A stretch of 45,540 bases of DNA from JAULZV01 sp964401885 (GCA_964401885.1 CAYOAC010000002.1:1-45540); one strand, 5' to 3'. Shown: positions 1 through 7,568, counted from the first letter of the stretch. Notes: generated by a model not told the origin, from the letters alone. Program-made: numbers and translations.

Positions 1-1173
1 TCAAACAATGTCTCCAAAATAACCCCTGCAGGTACTTCCACAATATTCGCCAGTGTTGATCCATCACCTTGGGGTATAGCTATTGATTCAAATGATAACA
101 TTTATGTAACAAATTATAATTCAAATAATGTTTCTAAAATAACTCAAGCGGGTACTTCTGTAATATCTTCTAGTGTTGGAAGCTTTCCTTATAGAATTGC
201 CATTGACTCAAATAATAATGTTTATACAGCAAATAATGTTTCAAACACCGTCTCCAAAATAACCTCCCCAATCCTAACCGAAGTAACTCCCGTAGTATCT
301 GGTACAGACACAACACCAGACTACACTTTCAACTCTAAATCAGATGGAGGAACTATAACATTCGGTGGATCATGCTCTTCTGCTTCAACAACAGTATCTC
401 TAGGAAACATCAACAATACAATAACTTTTAATGAACTTGCAGCTGGTACATATTCTAACTGTACAATCACTGTCACAGATCCTTTTGGACCAAGTAATAC
501 TTTGAGTGTCACACCATTCACAATCACATCTTCTGGTGGCGGAGGAGGCGGCGGCGGAGGCGGAGGAGGCGGGGGTTCATCAACCACAGTCAAAAAAGAT
601 TCAAAAGCATTCCAAGCACTATGCTCTATACCAAACACAAAAGTTGGTCTAAACAGTGTTGTATCTATAGACACAACAATAAAAAACGCAGTTTCTGAAT
701 ATACACTAAAATGGACAGGAAGTTTATTAAAACAATTAGGATTCGATAAAACAAAAGAAGATCAATTAGTCACATTATCAAAAAAAGGAACATACACATC
801 AAAACTAGAAGTGAAAGATAAAGGAGGAAAGAAAACTAGAGTTTCCTGTCCTTCAATTAAAGTTGATAAAAAGTATCCTGTTATAACTAATACTAAAATA
901 AACACCACCACAACACCTGTTACATCTAATACAAAACTAACACTCATCAAAACCCTAGCACCAGGTCAAACATCTACAGATGTCATAACACTACAAAAGA
1001 TCCTTAATTCAAAAGGATTCACTGTTGCTCTAACAGGTATTGGTTCAAAAGGAAATGAAGCCTCATACTATGGAGAACTAACCAAACAAGCGGTTAAGAA
1101 GTTCCAAAAAGCTAAAGGCTTAACTCAAGATGGAATTGTTAATGAGAAGACTAGATTGGAGTTGAATAAGTAG
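1..1173 (+). CDS. Secreted NHL/Ig-like surface protein with C-terminal peptidoglycan-binding domain (5' partial)
   Basis: The open frame runs in from the window edge, so 390 residues and no start codon are visible. Residues 1 to about 90 hold repeats of the type SNNVSKITPAGT...IAIDSNDNIYV, resembling NHL/beta-propeller blades. An Ig-like segment with two Cys follows, then 14 consecutive Gly (179-192) as a linker, a second beta-rich domain, and from about 315 a PG_binding_1-like domain (DVITLQKILNSKGF ... LTKQAVKKFQKAKGL). Inference: an exported protein held to the cell wall by the C-terminal domain and presenting a propeller outward. The same kind of C-terminal domain recurs in the gene at 33909-34682. 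It ends at a clear terminator. The domain calls are by eye; the PG-binding call is the firmest. Confidence 0.8.
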   Translation, partial: SNNVSKITPAGTSTIFASVDPSPWGIAIDSNDNIYVTNYNSNNVSKITQAGTSVISSSVGSFPYRIAIDSNNNVYTANNVSNTVSKITSPILTEVTPVVSGTDTTPDYTFNSKSDGGTITFGGSCSSASTTVSLGNINNTITFNELAAGTYSNCTITVTDPFGPSNTLSVTPFTITSSGGGGGGGGGGGGGGSSTTVKKDSKAFQALCSIPNTKVGLNSVVSIDTTIKNAVSEYTLKWTGSLLKQLGFDKTKEDQLVTLSKKGTYTSKLEVKDKGGKKTRVSCPSIKVDKKYPVITNTKINTTTTPVTSNTKLTLIKTLAPGQTSTDVITLQKILNSKGFTVALTGIGSKGNEASYYGELTKQAVKKFQKAKGLTQDGIVNEKTRLELNK

Positions 1174-1190
1174 AGGATTAGACATAATTT

Positions 1191-1218
1191 AAAAAACGAC
1201 ATGCAAGTGTCGTTTTTT
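1191..1218 (+). terminator. Rho-independent terminator after surface protein gene
   Basis: Perfect 11-bp inverted repeat (AAAAAACGACA / TGTCGTTTTTT) with a 6-nt loop and a T-run, 17 nt after the stop codon. Confidence 0.85.
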
Positions 1219-1261
1219 GTTATTTGGGATAAGTTGATCTGTTAACATATTAATTTTATCC

Positions 1262-1269
1262 TGTATAAT
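1262..1269 (+). promoter_or_regulatory. Extended -10 promoter of the methyltransferase-pilin operon
   Basis: TGTATAAT lies 7 bp before the ATG at 1277. Transcription would start at or next to the start codon, so the mRNA is probably leaderless. No convincing -35 at 17 bp. Confidence 0.6.
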
Positions 1270-1276
1270 AAAATAT

Positions 1277-1804
1277 ATGTTTAGCACACCAGCAATATGT
1301 ATTTCTCAATTTAATATTGAACCAGGTATGATAGTTGCTGATCTTGGTTGTGGAAGCGGTGCGTACACTTTTGAAATAGTATCTAGAGTTGGTCCTATGG
1401 GTAAAGTTTTTTCTGTAGATGTTCAAAAAGGTTTAGTTGAGAAATTAGCTAATGAATGTAGAGAAAAAAGATTAACGCAAGTTTCTGTATTGTGGGACGA
1501 TATGGACGATTTAAACGGTATTGCTTTACAAGATTCGAGCATCGATAGAGTTGTTGTTGCTAATACTTTATTTCAAATGGAAGATATTCAAAAATTTTCA
1601 ATGGAAATAAAAAGAATTCTAAAACCAAAAGGAATGGCTTTGATTATAGATTGGTCGGAATCTTTTGGGGGTATAGGACCTTCACCGCAACATGTAATAT
1701 CTCAAAATAGAGCCAAAGAGATTTTTGAAAAGGTGGGGTTGTTCACAGTTAAAGATATAAATGCAGGTGAACATCATTATGGTTTTGTAGTACAATCTAA
1801 ATAA
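1277..1804 (+). CDS. Class I SAM-dependent methyltransferase
   Basis: 175 residues. The Rossmann SAM-binding motif DLGCGSG is at 22-28, the acidic end of strand 2 in VFSVDVQ near 45-50, and a post-motif stretch NTLFQME near 97. It fits the Methyltransf_11/31 group (UbiE-like small methyltransferases). The substrate cannot be read from the sequence. It is the first gene of an operon: the next start is 3 nt after its stop, and it leads into the solute-binding-like and pilin-like genes. The ATG follows the -10 box directly, with no Shine-Dalgarno, which supports this start on a leaderless message. Whether it modifies the downstream surface proteins is unknown. Confidence 0.85.
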   Translation: MFSTPAICISQFNIEPGMIVADLGCGSGAYTFEIVSRVGPMGKVFSVDVQKGLVEKLANECREKRLTQVSVLWDDMDDLNGIALQDSSIDRVVVANTLFQMEDIQKFSMEIKRILKPKGMALIIDWSESFGGIGPSPQHVISQNRAKEIFEKVGLFTVKDINAGEHHYGFVVQSK

Positions 1805-1807
1805 GAT

Positions 1808-3130
1808 ATGAAAAATATAAATATTATCCAGGTAGTTTTGATCGGAGTTTCAGTTATAGCTATAGTTGCTGCTGTTGTTATGTTTTCTTTTTTTAGAGGA
1901 GGAGGTTCATCAACAAAAACGGGAAATGTAGTTTTGTGGGGAACAATACCGTCTGATAATTTTAATATTGCATTACAGAATTTAGAAGCTCAAGGTCAAA
2001 AAACAGAAGGTTTGATCTATGTTGAAAAAAATAAAAATACTTTGAATGATGAGTTGTTAAAGGCTATTGCTGAGGGACGAGGTCCTGATCTTGTTTTATT
2101 GAATGAAAAACAAATTATTCAAAATCAAAAAATGATGCAGATTATTCCTTTTAAAACTTTTCCTTTAAGGGATTTTCAAGATTTATTTTTGGATGAATCA
2201 TCTTTATTGATAAGTAGAGATGGAATAATAGGATTTCCTTTTCTTGTTGATCCACTTGTCATGTACTACAACAAAGATATTCTCGCTAATACTGGATTCT
2301 CTAAACCACCTGAAACATGGACCGAAATATTGGCAATTACACCTTCGATGACTCAAAAAGATTCATCATTTAATATTTCAAAAAGTACAATTGCTTTAGG
2401 TTCTTTTGATAACATTGCAAATTCAAAAAATATTTATTGGACACTTGTTCTACAGGCAGGTAATCCTGTAATAAAAAGAGTTATAGATGAACAAGAAAAT
2501 CTAGAATTATATACTTCAATTTTGACAGAAAATTTAAATTACAATCTTAATCCTGCATATGCTGCTTCTAATTTCTTTACTCAATTCTCTAATCCTACAA
2601 AAACTGTATATACATGGAATAGATCTTTGCAAAATTCACAAACAATGTTTGTTTCAAATGATCTAGCTTTTTATCTTGGTCATGCATCAGAATTACCATT
2701 GATCAAAAAACTTAATCCTAATTTGAATTTTGATGTTACTCTTGTTCCACAATCTCAAAGCAGTCAAAGAAAAGTTACTTATGGAGCTATGGATATTTTA
2801 GTTATTCCTAAAACTGCCAAAAATGTTATTGGTGCAATGTCTATGATTGGAACATTAACATCTCAAAATGTTCAGAAGGAATTTGCAAAAAGCATGGGTA
2901 TATCATCTATTAGGAGAGATGTATTGGCAACAACAGATGTTTCAAATCCTTATGAAAGTGTATTCAACAAATCTGCAATTATCTCTCAGGGGATATTGGA
3001 GCCAGATTCAAATAAAACAAATGTTATAATAAAAGAATTGATAGAAACAATTGTTTCTGGCCAATATGAAGTTACTGATGCGATAGCTAGAGCTCATGAA
3101 AAAATATTAATTTTACTTTCCGATGAATAA
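1808..3130 (+). CDS. Membrane-anchored extracellular solute-binding-like protein
   Basis: 440 residues. An N-terminal transmembrane anchor (about 8-30) is followed by a Gly/Ser spacer and a type-2 periplasmic-binding fold: WGTIPSDNF near the start, RGPDLVLLNEKQI, FPFLVDPLVMYYNKDIL, and PPETWTEIL in the usual solute-binding family 1 order. In ABC importers such proteins capture sugars or peptides, but no permease or ATPase gene is adjacent. Instead its last 8 nt overlap the start of the first pilin-like gene, so it is probably translationally coupled to the pilin cluster. Inference: a ligand-binding surface component tied to that machine, or an orphan receptor. The family call is fairly secure; the role is not. 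Confidence 0.75.
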   Translation: MKNINIIQVVLIGVSVIAIVAAVVMFSFFRGGGSSTKTGNVVLWGTIPSDNFNIALQNLEAQGQKTEGLIYVEKNKNTLNDELLKAIAEGRGPDLVLLNEKQIIQNQKMMQIIPFKTFPLRDFQDLFLDESSLLISRDGIIGFPFLVDPLVMYYNKDILANTGFSKPPETWTEILAITPSMTQKDSSFNISKSTIALGSFDNIANSKNIYWTLVLQAGNPVIKRVIDEQENLELYTSILTENLNYNLNPAYAASNFFTQFSNPTKTVYTWNRSLQNSQTMFVSNDLAFYLGHASELPLIKKLNPNLNFDVTLVPQSQSSQRKVTYGAMDILVIPKTAKNVIGAMSMIGTLTSQNVQKEFAKSMGISSIRRDVLATTDVSNPYESVFNKSAIISQGILEPDSNKTNVIIKELIETIVSGQYEVTDAIARAHEKILILLSDE

Positions 3131-3560
3131 AATAAAAAAAATAAGCATAATTTCAATTTTAATTTTTTCTTTGTTTTCGACAATTTCTTTTGCACAAGGA
3201 ACCACATTAAAAACACCAGAAGGAGCGGGTACTAGTGAAAAGACTCCCTTGGTTAGTTGTGGTGGTACTGTTAATGGTGTTGCTCAAAAAGATTGTCAGA
3301 CTAGCGACTTATTTGTATTAATGCAATCTATTTTAAATCTTATATTTATTTTTGCGGGCTTTATTGCAGCTTCAATGTTTATGTATGCTGGATTCTTATT
3401 GATTACATCTGTTGGTAATGCCAGTCAAATACAGAGAGCTAAAGACATATTCAGAAGGGTTGTTATTGGATTTTTGATTATGTTTTTATCATATCTCATT
3501 GTTAAAAATTTATTAACAAATATAGGTGCTCAAACATTTTTTATGAATATAATTAAATAA
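3123..3560 (+). CDS. VirB2/TrbC-like pilin-type small membrane protein 1
   Basis: 145 residues with a cleavable-looking signal peptide ending ISFAQG (about 1-25), a short loop with two Cys (SCGG, DCQT), and two transmembrane helices (about 66-90 and 108-128) separated by a basic turn (QIQRAKDIFRR). This is the architecture of the T4SS pilin family common in CPR genomes: exported, two hydrophobic helices, stored in the membrane and polymerised. It overlaps the preceding gene by 8 nt and is the first of six similar genes. No VirB4-like ATPase or other T4SS component lies in the window, so pilus assembly is inferred from family resemblance only. Confidence 0.65.
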   Translation: MNKIKKISIISILIFSLFSTISFAQGTTLKTPEGAGTSEKTPLVSCGGTVNGVAQKDCQTSDLFVLMQSILNLIFIFAGFIAASMFMYAGFLLITSVGNASQIQRAKDIFRRVVIGFLIMFLSYLIVKNLLTNIGAQTFFMNIIK

Positions 3561-3563
3561 AAT

Positions 3564-3905
3564 ATGAAAAAATATATATCAATTACATCTGCATTTTTAA
3601 TCCCATTTTTTATCCCTTTATTTTCTTTTGCACAAGGTCTTAATGTTCAATTTCAGAATCCAATAAAATCAGGCAGTGTAGCTGAAGTTATGTTGGGTTT
3701 TTTTAAGATACTAGTTCAACTTGGTGCTGTCGCTGTTACTCTTGCTATTGTTTATGCTGGATTTCTATTTGTTGTTGCAAAGGGTAATCCTGAGCAATTA
3801 AACAAGGCCAAAACAACTCTCTTTTGGACAATAATAGGGTCTATGGTTTTATTGGGGGCTCAAGTTATTGCTCAAGTTATAGAAAATACAATTAAACAAT
3901 TATAG
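3564..3905 (+). CDS. VirB2/TrbC-like pilin-type small membrane protein 2
   Basis: 113 residues: signal peptide ending FSFAQG (about 1-24), amphipathic segment, transmembrane helices at about 46-68 and 86-110, and the turn VAKGNPEQLNKAKTTL between them. The turn pattern (Gly-Asn-x-x-Gln-x-x-Lys/Arg-Ala-Lys) matches copy 1, so these two are the closest pair of the six. It starts 3 nt after copy 1 and ends 2 nt before copy 3, indicating one transcript. Confidence 0.65.
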   Translation: MKKYISITSAFLIPFFIPLFSFAQGLNVQFQNPIKSGSVAEVMLGFFKILVQLGAVAVTLAIVYAGFLFVVAKGNPEQLNKAKTTLFWTIIGSMVLLGAQVIAQVIENTIKQL

Positions 3906-3907
3906 GT

Positions 3908-4222
3908 ATGGCAAAAACTTTCTTTTCATTATTTGATAGTCTGTTGGATCTAATAAATCAGGCAATTTATGTTGTAATTGCTTTGGCTGTCTTTGGGTTT
4001 ATGTGGGGTATTGTAAAAATTTTATTTAATTCCGACAATGAAATTGCCAAAAAAGAAGGGAGAAGTTTTATGATTTATGGGATATTAACTCTTTTTGTTA
4101 TGACTTCTTTTTGGGGTCTTATAAATATTTTGAATGGTACAATATCAGTTACTCCTCAATCATATATAATTAATACAGATGAAAATAGTCATAATATTAC
4201 CCTTAATAATAAAATAATATGA
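3908..4222 (+). CDS. Pilin-like small membrane protein 3
   Basis: 104 residues without an obvious signal peptide. Helix 1 (about 15-38) holds FGFMWGIVKILF; helix 2 (about 57-77) holds GILTLFVMTSFWGLINIL. The LFVMTSxWGL block is shared with copies 4 and 5, so 3-5 form a subgroup. The turn NSDNEIAKKEGRSFM links the helices. A hydrophilic tail rich in Asn follows. The stop TGA overlaps the next start (ATGA), a translational-coupling arrangement. Confidence 0.6.
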   Translation: MAKTFFSLFDSLLDLINQAIYVVIALAVFGFMWGIVKILFNSDNEIAKKEGRSFMIYGILTLFVMTSFWGLINILNGTISVTPQSYIINTDENSHNITLNNKII

Positions 4223-4635
4223 AATATTCTAAAATAATTAAAAAAAATATTTACAACATATTTTCATATTGTATTTTCCTTTTTTTTCTTTTAAATGGAT
4301 TTGTTAATGCCCAGGGAATAGATAATTCTGGAAGTCAGACTCCTAACATTGGTAATCTACAAGGTAAAACTTTTCAACAACTCGTAGCTGATTTTTTTAT
4401 GATCGCCAGTGACTATATCTTAGTATTACTTATTGCGTTAACAGTTTTCGTATTTTTGTGGGGATTAATGAAATATATGTTTAAAGGTCAAGGTAGTGAT
4501 ACTGCTAGAACAGAAGGTAGAAAGCTTATGCTGTGGGGAGTTATAGGTCTTTTTGTTATGACAAGTGTTTGGGGTTTGGTTACTGTTTTGGCTAGTTTTA
4601 TTGGTCATACAGATATTTTTATTCCACAATTTTAA
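4219..4635 (+). CDS. Pilin-like small membrane protein 4
   Basis: 138 residues: basic N-terminus and signal peptide ending GFVNAQG (about 1-32), helix at about 61-84 ending in VFLWGLMKYMF, turn QGSDTARTEGRKLM, and helix WGVIGLFVMTSVWGLV (about 100-120). Same two-helix plan as copies 3 and 5. It overlaps copy 3 by 4 nt. The operon may pause here, because a separate promoter precedes copy 5. Confidence 0.62.
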   Translation: MKYSKIIKKNIYNIFSYCIFLFFLLNGFVNAQGIDNSGSQTPNIGNLQGKTFQQLVADFFMIASDYILVLLIALTVFVFLWGLMKYMFKGQGSDTARTEGRKLMLWGVIGLFVMTSVWGLVTVLASFIGHTDIFIPQF

Positions 4636-4677
4636 TTTATATTTATCCACATTTAATAAATATATTCTGCATCTTAG

Positions 4678-4710
4678 TGCTATAATGTAATTACTATTAA
4701 TAATAGTAAT
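4678..4710 (+). promoter_or_regulatory. Extended -10 promoter plus leader palindrome upstream of pilin-like gene 5
   Basis: TGCTATAAT (4678-4686) is an extended -10. Immediately downstream, 4690-4698 and 4702-4710 form a 9-bp inverted repeat with a 3-nt loop, 5 nt before the ATG. The repeat could be an operator or an mRNA hairpin hiding the start; no regulator is identifiable here. Confidence 0.5.
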
Positions 4711-4715
4711 AATAT

Positions 4716-5084
4716 ATGAAAAAAGTTTTACAAAAAGTTTCGATAGCATCAATTGGATTATTAACTCCAGTTTTTGTTTTTGCACAAAATAGTCCAGTTA
4801 ATGTATCTGGAATTTCTGGTTTACTAAAATCTATTTATGGTTTAATAAATACAGCGATACCAGTTTTAATTGCTTTAGGTGTTTTAGGTTTTATGTGGGG
4901 AGTTGTTATGTATCTTTTTACTGGAAATCACAAAGAACAAGGTAAAATGTATATGTTCTGGGGAATTGTTGCACTATTCGTTATGACTAGTGTGTGGGGG
5001 CTTGTTGGAATTTTACGAGGTTCTCTATTTGGAACTAAAGATGATGTGAGAACTGTAGAATTACCACCTATTAGACAAAATTAA
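4716..5084 (+). CDS. Pilin-like small membrane protein 5
   Basis: 122 residues: signal peptide ending FVFAQN (about 1-24), helix about 43-68 (LIALGVLGFMWGVVMYLF), turn GNHKEQGKMYM, and helix WGIVALFVMTSVWGLV (about 88-106). Very similar to copy 4 in the second helix. It has its own extended -10 promoter and a palindromic leader, so it may be expressed separately and at a higher level than copies 1-4, as expected for a major subunit. That last point is inference. Confidence 0.62.
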   Translation: MKKVLQKVSIASIGLLTPVFVFAQNSPVNVSGISGLLKSIYGLINTAIPVLIALGVLGFMWGVVMYLFTGNHKEQGKMYMFWGIVALFVMTSVWGLVGILRGSLFGTKDDVRTVELPPIRQN

Positions 5085-5105
5085 TAAGCAGATAATTGAT
5101 TAAAA

Positions 5106-5375
5106 ATGCAAGATTTACTTGGAAAGGCTGTTAAGTTAATTGTCAATCCTATTATTCAGGTAGTTTTTGCGGTTGCTATTGTAATTTTTGTTTATGGAAT
5201 ATTTGAATTTGTAAGGGGTGCTGATAATCCTGAAGTTAGAAAACAAGGCCAACAACACATGCTTTGGGGATTGATTGGGCTAGCTATCATGATTTCAGTG
5301 TTTACTATTATGAGAATATTACTTAACACTCTTGGTGTTACAGGAAACGAAATTCCTGCAATTTTACCAAGATAA
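5106..5375 (+). CDS. Pilin-like small membrane protein 6
   Basis: 89 residues, no signal peptide. Helix 1 about 14-36 (VVFAVAIVIFVYGIFEFV), turn GADNPEVRKQGQQHM, helix 2 about 50-73 (WGLIGLAIMISVFTIMRILL). The turn and the W-G-x-I-G-L start of helix 2 tie it to copies 4 and 5. It lies 21 nt after copy 5, in the same transcript, and is followed by the palindromic element at 5395-5468. Confidence 0.6.
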   Translation: MQDLLGKAVKLIVNPIIQVVFAVAIVIFVYGIFEFVRGADNPEVRKQGQQHMLWGLIGLAIMISVFTIMRILLNTLGVTGNEIPAILPR

Positions 5376-5394
5376 ATTTGGGATAAAAGTTTGA

Positions 5395-5468
5395 AAGAAA
5401 GGCGGGCACCATAAGGGTATTTCTATTTTGATAAATCAAAATAAGACACTCAAGGGCTCGCCTTTCTT
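5395..5468. repeat. Palindromic element (linker + hairpin module) inside terminator-like arms
   Basis: Outer arms AAGAAAGGCG (5395-5404) and CGCCTTTCTT (5459-5468) enclose a 13-nt linker CACCATAAGGGTA (5407-5419) and a 9-bp palindrome around GATAAATC (5424-5443). The linker and palindrome recur at 12675-12711 and 33589-33625 and, in diverged form, at 43.4 and 44.7-44.9 kb. It sits just after the last pilin-like gene and could also act as its terminator, although no T-run follows. Confidence 0.7.
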
Positions 5469-5477
5469 AATAAAAAA

Positions 5478-5507
5478 TCCCCGCACCACGTGAGAGTGGG
5501 GCGGGGA
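5478..5507 (-). terminator. Terminator of the 7008-5521 operon
   Basis: TCCCCGC / GCGGGGA stem with a branched inner stem (CCAC/GTGG). On the minus strand it is followed by a T-run (ATTTTTTATT). Confidence 0.75.
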
Positions 5508-5520
5508 GGTTTGGGTTATT

Positions 5521-6003
5521 TCACCAATTGGGAACCAAGGTTCCTTTGGACGGTTTTTGACCGCTACCATAGGTGAACTTTACGATGTACCCACCATGGG
5601 TACTTGGCACAAGGATTACGTCTCCTTGTTGGAGTGCACCCTTATCGGGTTTGGTTTCTTGCCAGACACCTCGCAGTGTTCTAGGGTTGAAACCAATTAT
5701 TGTTTTGCACTTGATACCAGTTTGACCAAGTATCGTCAAGGGCAATGCGTAGGTCTCAACCGATGAAAGAGAAACCCATTTAGCAGAAGCTCCAGTGAGA
5801 GTGAACTCTCTGGTTCTCCCGTTAATCTCCACCCTTTGGTCATTGATGTAAAGACCATAGGATGAAGCGTATTGTGACTTGAACTGATGATCAGTGGTTT
5901 GCGTTGACTGGCAACTCCTTGCAGAGTTCCAGATGATGGCTACAGCAATTATAATGGCAATGTATTTGCCCCACTTGAGGATTTGTTTTGATCTTTCGTT
6001 CAT
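5521..6003 (-). CDS. Hypothetical single-pass membrane protein
   Basis: 160 residues, not recognised. N-terminal basic stretch, one transmembrane helix (about 12-27, AIIIAVAIIW), then an extracytoplasmic domain that looks beta-rich and ends GDVILVPSTHGGYIVKF, possibly a small barrel. It starts 3 nt after the stop of the upstream gene (7008-6007) and shares its promoter and terminator. Base composition is visibly richer in GC than the neighbouring pilin and protease genes, a feature shared with the other stand-alone orphan genes of the window. The two proteins may work together at the membrane; nothing more specific can be supported. Confidence 0.6.
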   Translation of the reverse strand: MNERSKQILKWGKYIAIIIAVAIIWNSARSCQSTQTTDHQFKSQYASSYGLYINDQRVEINGRTREFTLTGASAKWVSLSSVETYALPLTILGQTGIKCKTIIGFNPRTLRGVWQETKPDKGALQQGDVILVPSTHGGYIVKFTYGSGQKPSKGTLVPNW

Positions 6004-6006
6004 TCT

Positions 6007-7008
6007 TTATCTGTGGTTGGATGATCCTTCGTCTTGGTTGCCAAGTGCACCAGTGAATCTTAAAGCTTTCAGAATCTCCGGGTCACCCTCAACTATGATT
6101 CTTCTTTCATCGTAGTTTCGATTAAATTGACCTTTATTTTCTTCAGCAAGCAATATGGCCGCCGCCTCTTCTCTTCCAATGTCTGGCGGGACAATAATCG
6201 GTTTTCCATCGCTATCAAAGATTAATTCACCAGTATCTTCATAAATTAGATAACAATCTACACCCGCAAGGGCATCAACTGCCATTCTAGATTCACGAGC
6301 CTTAAGTGTCTTTTTGCGAGCATTGACTACATCAATAGACTCATCAAGCTTTTTGACCCTGACGGTGACCTTGATGCCGAGTTTTTTTAATTCTTCATCA
6401 ACATCGAGCCAGGATTGAACCCATTTTGTCATAGCTTGTCCACTTTTTAAAATCGTTACAGATGTGAAATAAGAGGTGTAAGCGTCAATGAGGGCTTCAA
6501 CTGTAGACTGCCCAAATTTAAGGGCGGTTCCTGCAGCATCTTTTTCATTCAGGAGAATGAAAAGAGGGCTGATTGGTTCAGCTGTAACTGTTGCCACAAT
6601 CGAGATTGTGGCATCCAGAGCCCTCGCCTCTTGTATAACTTCTCCTTCTGTTTTGAACAGGCCCAAACGACGCACTTCTTTGTGAAAAAGACTAATGACA
6701 TGGTCACCACCAGGATGAACGTGCCAATGATCAGAATCAATGAAACGGTGCTGTGTTACTACCCATTCATCACCTTTGACTTGCAGATATGCGAATGAAC
6801 GCACATAAGCAATAAAGATGAAGACAAAGATAATTCCGGGAACTGGCCAAAATTTATCATTCATCCAAGACGTGAAGTCGCAGGAGAAAAGAATGTAAAA
6901 GATCAGGGTTGCTACCTTGCCTGCAAAAAACAGACAAGCCAATATGATGATATACATCACAGTGAATTCGGTCGTGCGGTTTTCATCCGCGATTTCGTAT
7001 GTGTTCAT
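6007..7008 (-). CDS. Membrane protein, possibly SPFH/band-7-like
   Basis: 333 residues. Two transmembrane segments (about 17-42 and 55-72) are followed by VKGDEWVVTQHRF...HVHPGGDHVISLF, which resembles the entry into SPFH (stomatin/prohibitin) domains. An alpha/beta stretch follows, then a charged helical region (about 225-300) that could form a coiled coil. SPFH proteins build membrane scaffolds and often pair with a small partner, here perhaps the following gene 3 nt away. The resemblance is weak; a plain hypothetical call is the alternative. GC-rich relative to surroundings, with a -35/-10 promoter and a leader of about 120 nt. Confidence 0.4.
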   Translation of the reverse strand: MNTYEIADENRTTEFTVMYIIILACLFFAGKVATLIFYILFSCDFTSWMNDKFWPVPGIIFVFIFIAYVRSFAYLQVKGDEWVVTQHRFIDSDHWHVHPGGDHVISLFHKEVRRLGLFKTEGEVIQEARALDATISIVATVTAEPISPLFILLNEKDAAGTALKFGQSTVEALIDAYTSYFTSVTILKSGQAMTKWVQSWLDVDEELKKLGIKVTVRVKKLDESIDVVNARKKTLKARESRMAVDALAGVDCYLIYEDTGELIFDSDGKPIIVPPDIGREEAAAILLAEENKGQFNRNYDERRIIVEGDPEILKALRFTGALGNQDEGSSNHR

Positions 7009-7133
7009 AATTATTGTAAGGATCTATAATTCAATCTCTTTAGTATTGCGCTACTTGTGTAAGTAACAGGACTCGTCCTTCTGGGAAGGGAAACGATCGC
7101 TCAATGGTTAGAAATAGAATTTGTTCAAACAGT

Positions 7134-7162
7134 ATATTAACATATTTTACATAAAAAGTCAA
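7134..7162 (-). promoter_or_regulatory. Promoter of the 7008-5521 operon
   Basis: On the minus strand, TTGACT (7162-7157), a 17-bp spacer and TAATAT (7139-7134) give a near-consensus sigma-70-type promoter, about 120 nt upstream of the start codon. Confidence 0.6.
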
Positions 7163-7216
7163 GTAATAATATTGAAAAATAAGGCTTTAAAGGAGTTTTG
7201 TGATTTAAAAAAAGCA

Positions 7217-7252
7217 ATGCATTTTGGTTTAGTTTTTTATGTCCGTCCAGTA
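7217..7252. repeat. 36-bp direct repeat of the tRNA-Lys 3' end and its downstream flank, copy 1
   Basis: Identical over 36 nt to 7471-7506. It contains the terminal GTCCGTCCAGTA of the tRNA-Lys gene (as read on the plus strand) plus part of the terminator sequence beyond it. It is a displaced copy of the tRNA 3' end, 254 bp away from the real one. Confidence 0.85.
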
Positions 7253-7280
7253 AATGCTTTTGCTGAACGAACATTCGAAA

Positions 7281-7309
7281 AAAGTACAGAAGATGAACTT
7301 CTGTACTTT
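7281..7309. repeat. 12-bp perfect hairpin between tRNA-Lys 3'-end copies
   Basis: AAAGTACAGAAG / CTTCTGTACTTT with a 5-nt loop ATGAA, lying between two displaced copies of the tRNA-Lys 3' end. It may be a terminator in either direction or the structured core of a small inserted unit. Confidence 0.7.
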
Positions 7310-7316
7310 GTTTCTC

Positions 7317-7439
7317 ATGTCCGTCCAGTAGGGTTCGGTCACAGATAATTTTCTTTCAGAAAATTTCCGCGACCCCGCCTCGCCGACAGTCTTCGCTTCG
7401 CTCCAGACTGTAAACCGGCTCCGGCTTTCGAACCCTATT
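7317..7439. repeat. tRNA-associated structured element, copy 1 (beside tRNA-Lys)
   Basis: A 21-nt copy of the tRNA-Lys 3' end (7317-7337) leads into a 93-nt core (7337-7429) that matches 7763-7855 at 90 of 93 positions. The core is closed by the inverted arms TAGGGTTC / GAACCCTA, which copy the T-arm half of this tRNA. Inside the core are AATTTTCT/AGAAAATT and ACAGTCT/AGACTGT stems. No open reading frame is credible here. Confidence 0.85.
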
Positions 7440-7457
7440 ATCCGAACTAAAAAACAA

Positions 7458-7484
7458 AAACCAAAACGCGATGCATTTTGGTTT
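7458..7484 (-). terminator. Terminator of tRNA-Lys
   Basis: AAACCAAAA / TTTTGGTTT stem with a 9-nt loop, followed on the minus strand by TTTGTTTTTTAG, directly downstream of the tRNA 3' end. Confidence 0.7.
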
Positions 7485-7506
7485 AGTTTTTTATGTCCGT
7501 CCAGTA
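7471..7506. repeat. 36-bp direct repeat of the tRNA-Lys 3' end, copy 2 (in place)
   Basis: The authentic location: it spans the tRNA-Lys 3' end (from 7496) and part of its terminator. Identical to 7217-7252. Confidence 0.85.
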
Positions 7507-7568
7507 GGGTTCGAACCTACGACCATCCGCTTAAGAGGCGGGTGCTCTACCAGCTGAGCTATGGACGG
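7496..7568 (-). tRNA. tRNA-Lys (anticodon CTT)
   Basis: 73 nt. Acceptor CCGTCCA/TGGACGG with discriminator A, TA-GCTC D-arm with AGCTGGTA loop, anticodon arm CCGC-CTCTTAA-GCGG giving CTT, and T-arm GTAGG-TTCGAAC-CCTAC. CCA is not encoded, so it must be added after transcription. It is followed downstream by its terminator and by a chain of displaced 3'-end copies and a structured element. Overlapping short reading frames on this strand are not genes. Confidence 0.95.

Noticed and set aside
7121..7348. 75-residue plus-strand frame
   Set aside because: It spans the repeat copies of the tRNA-Lys 3' end, repeating the same VRPV peptide from them; no ribosome-binding site or -10 fits.
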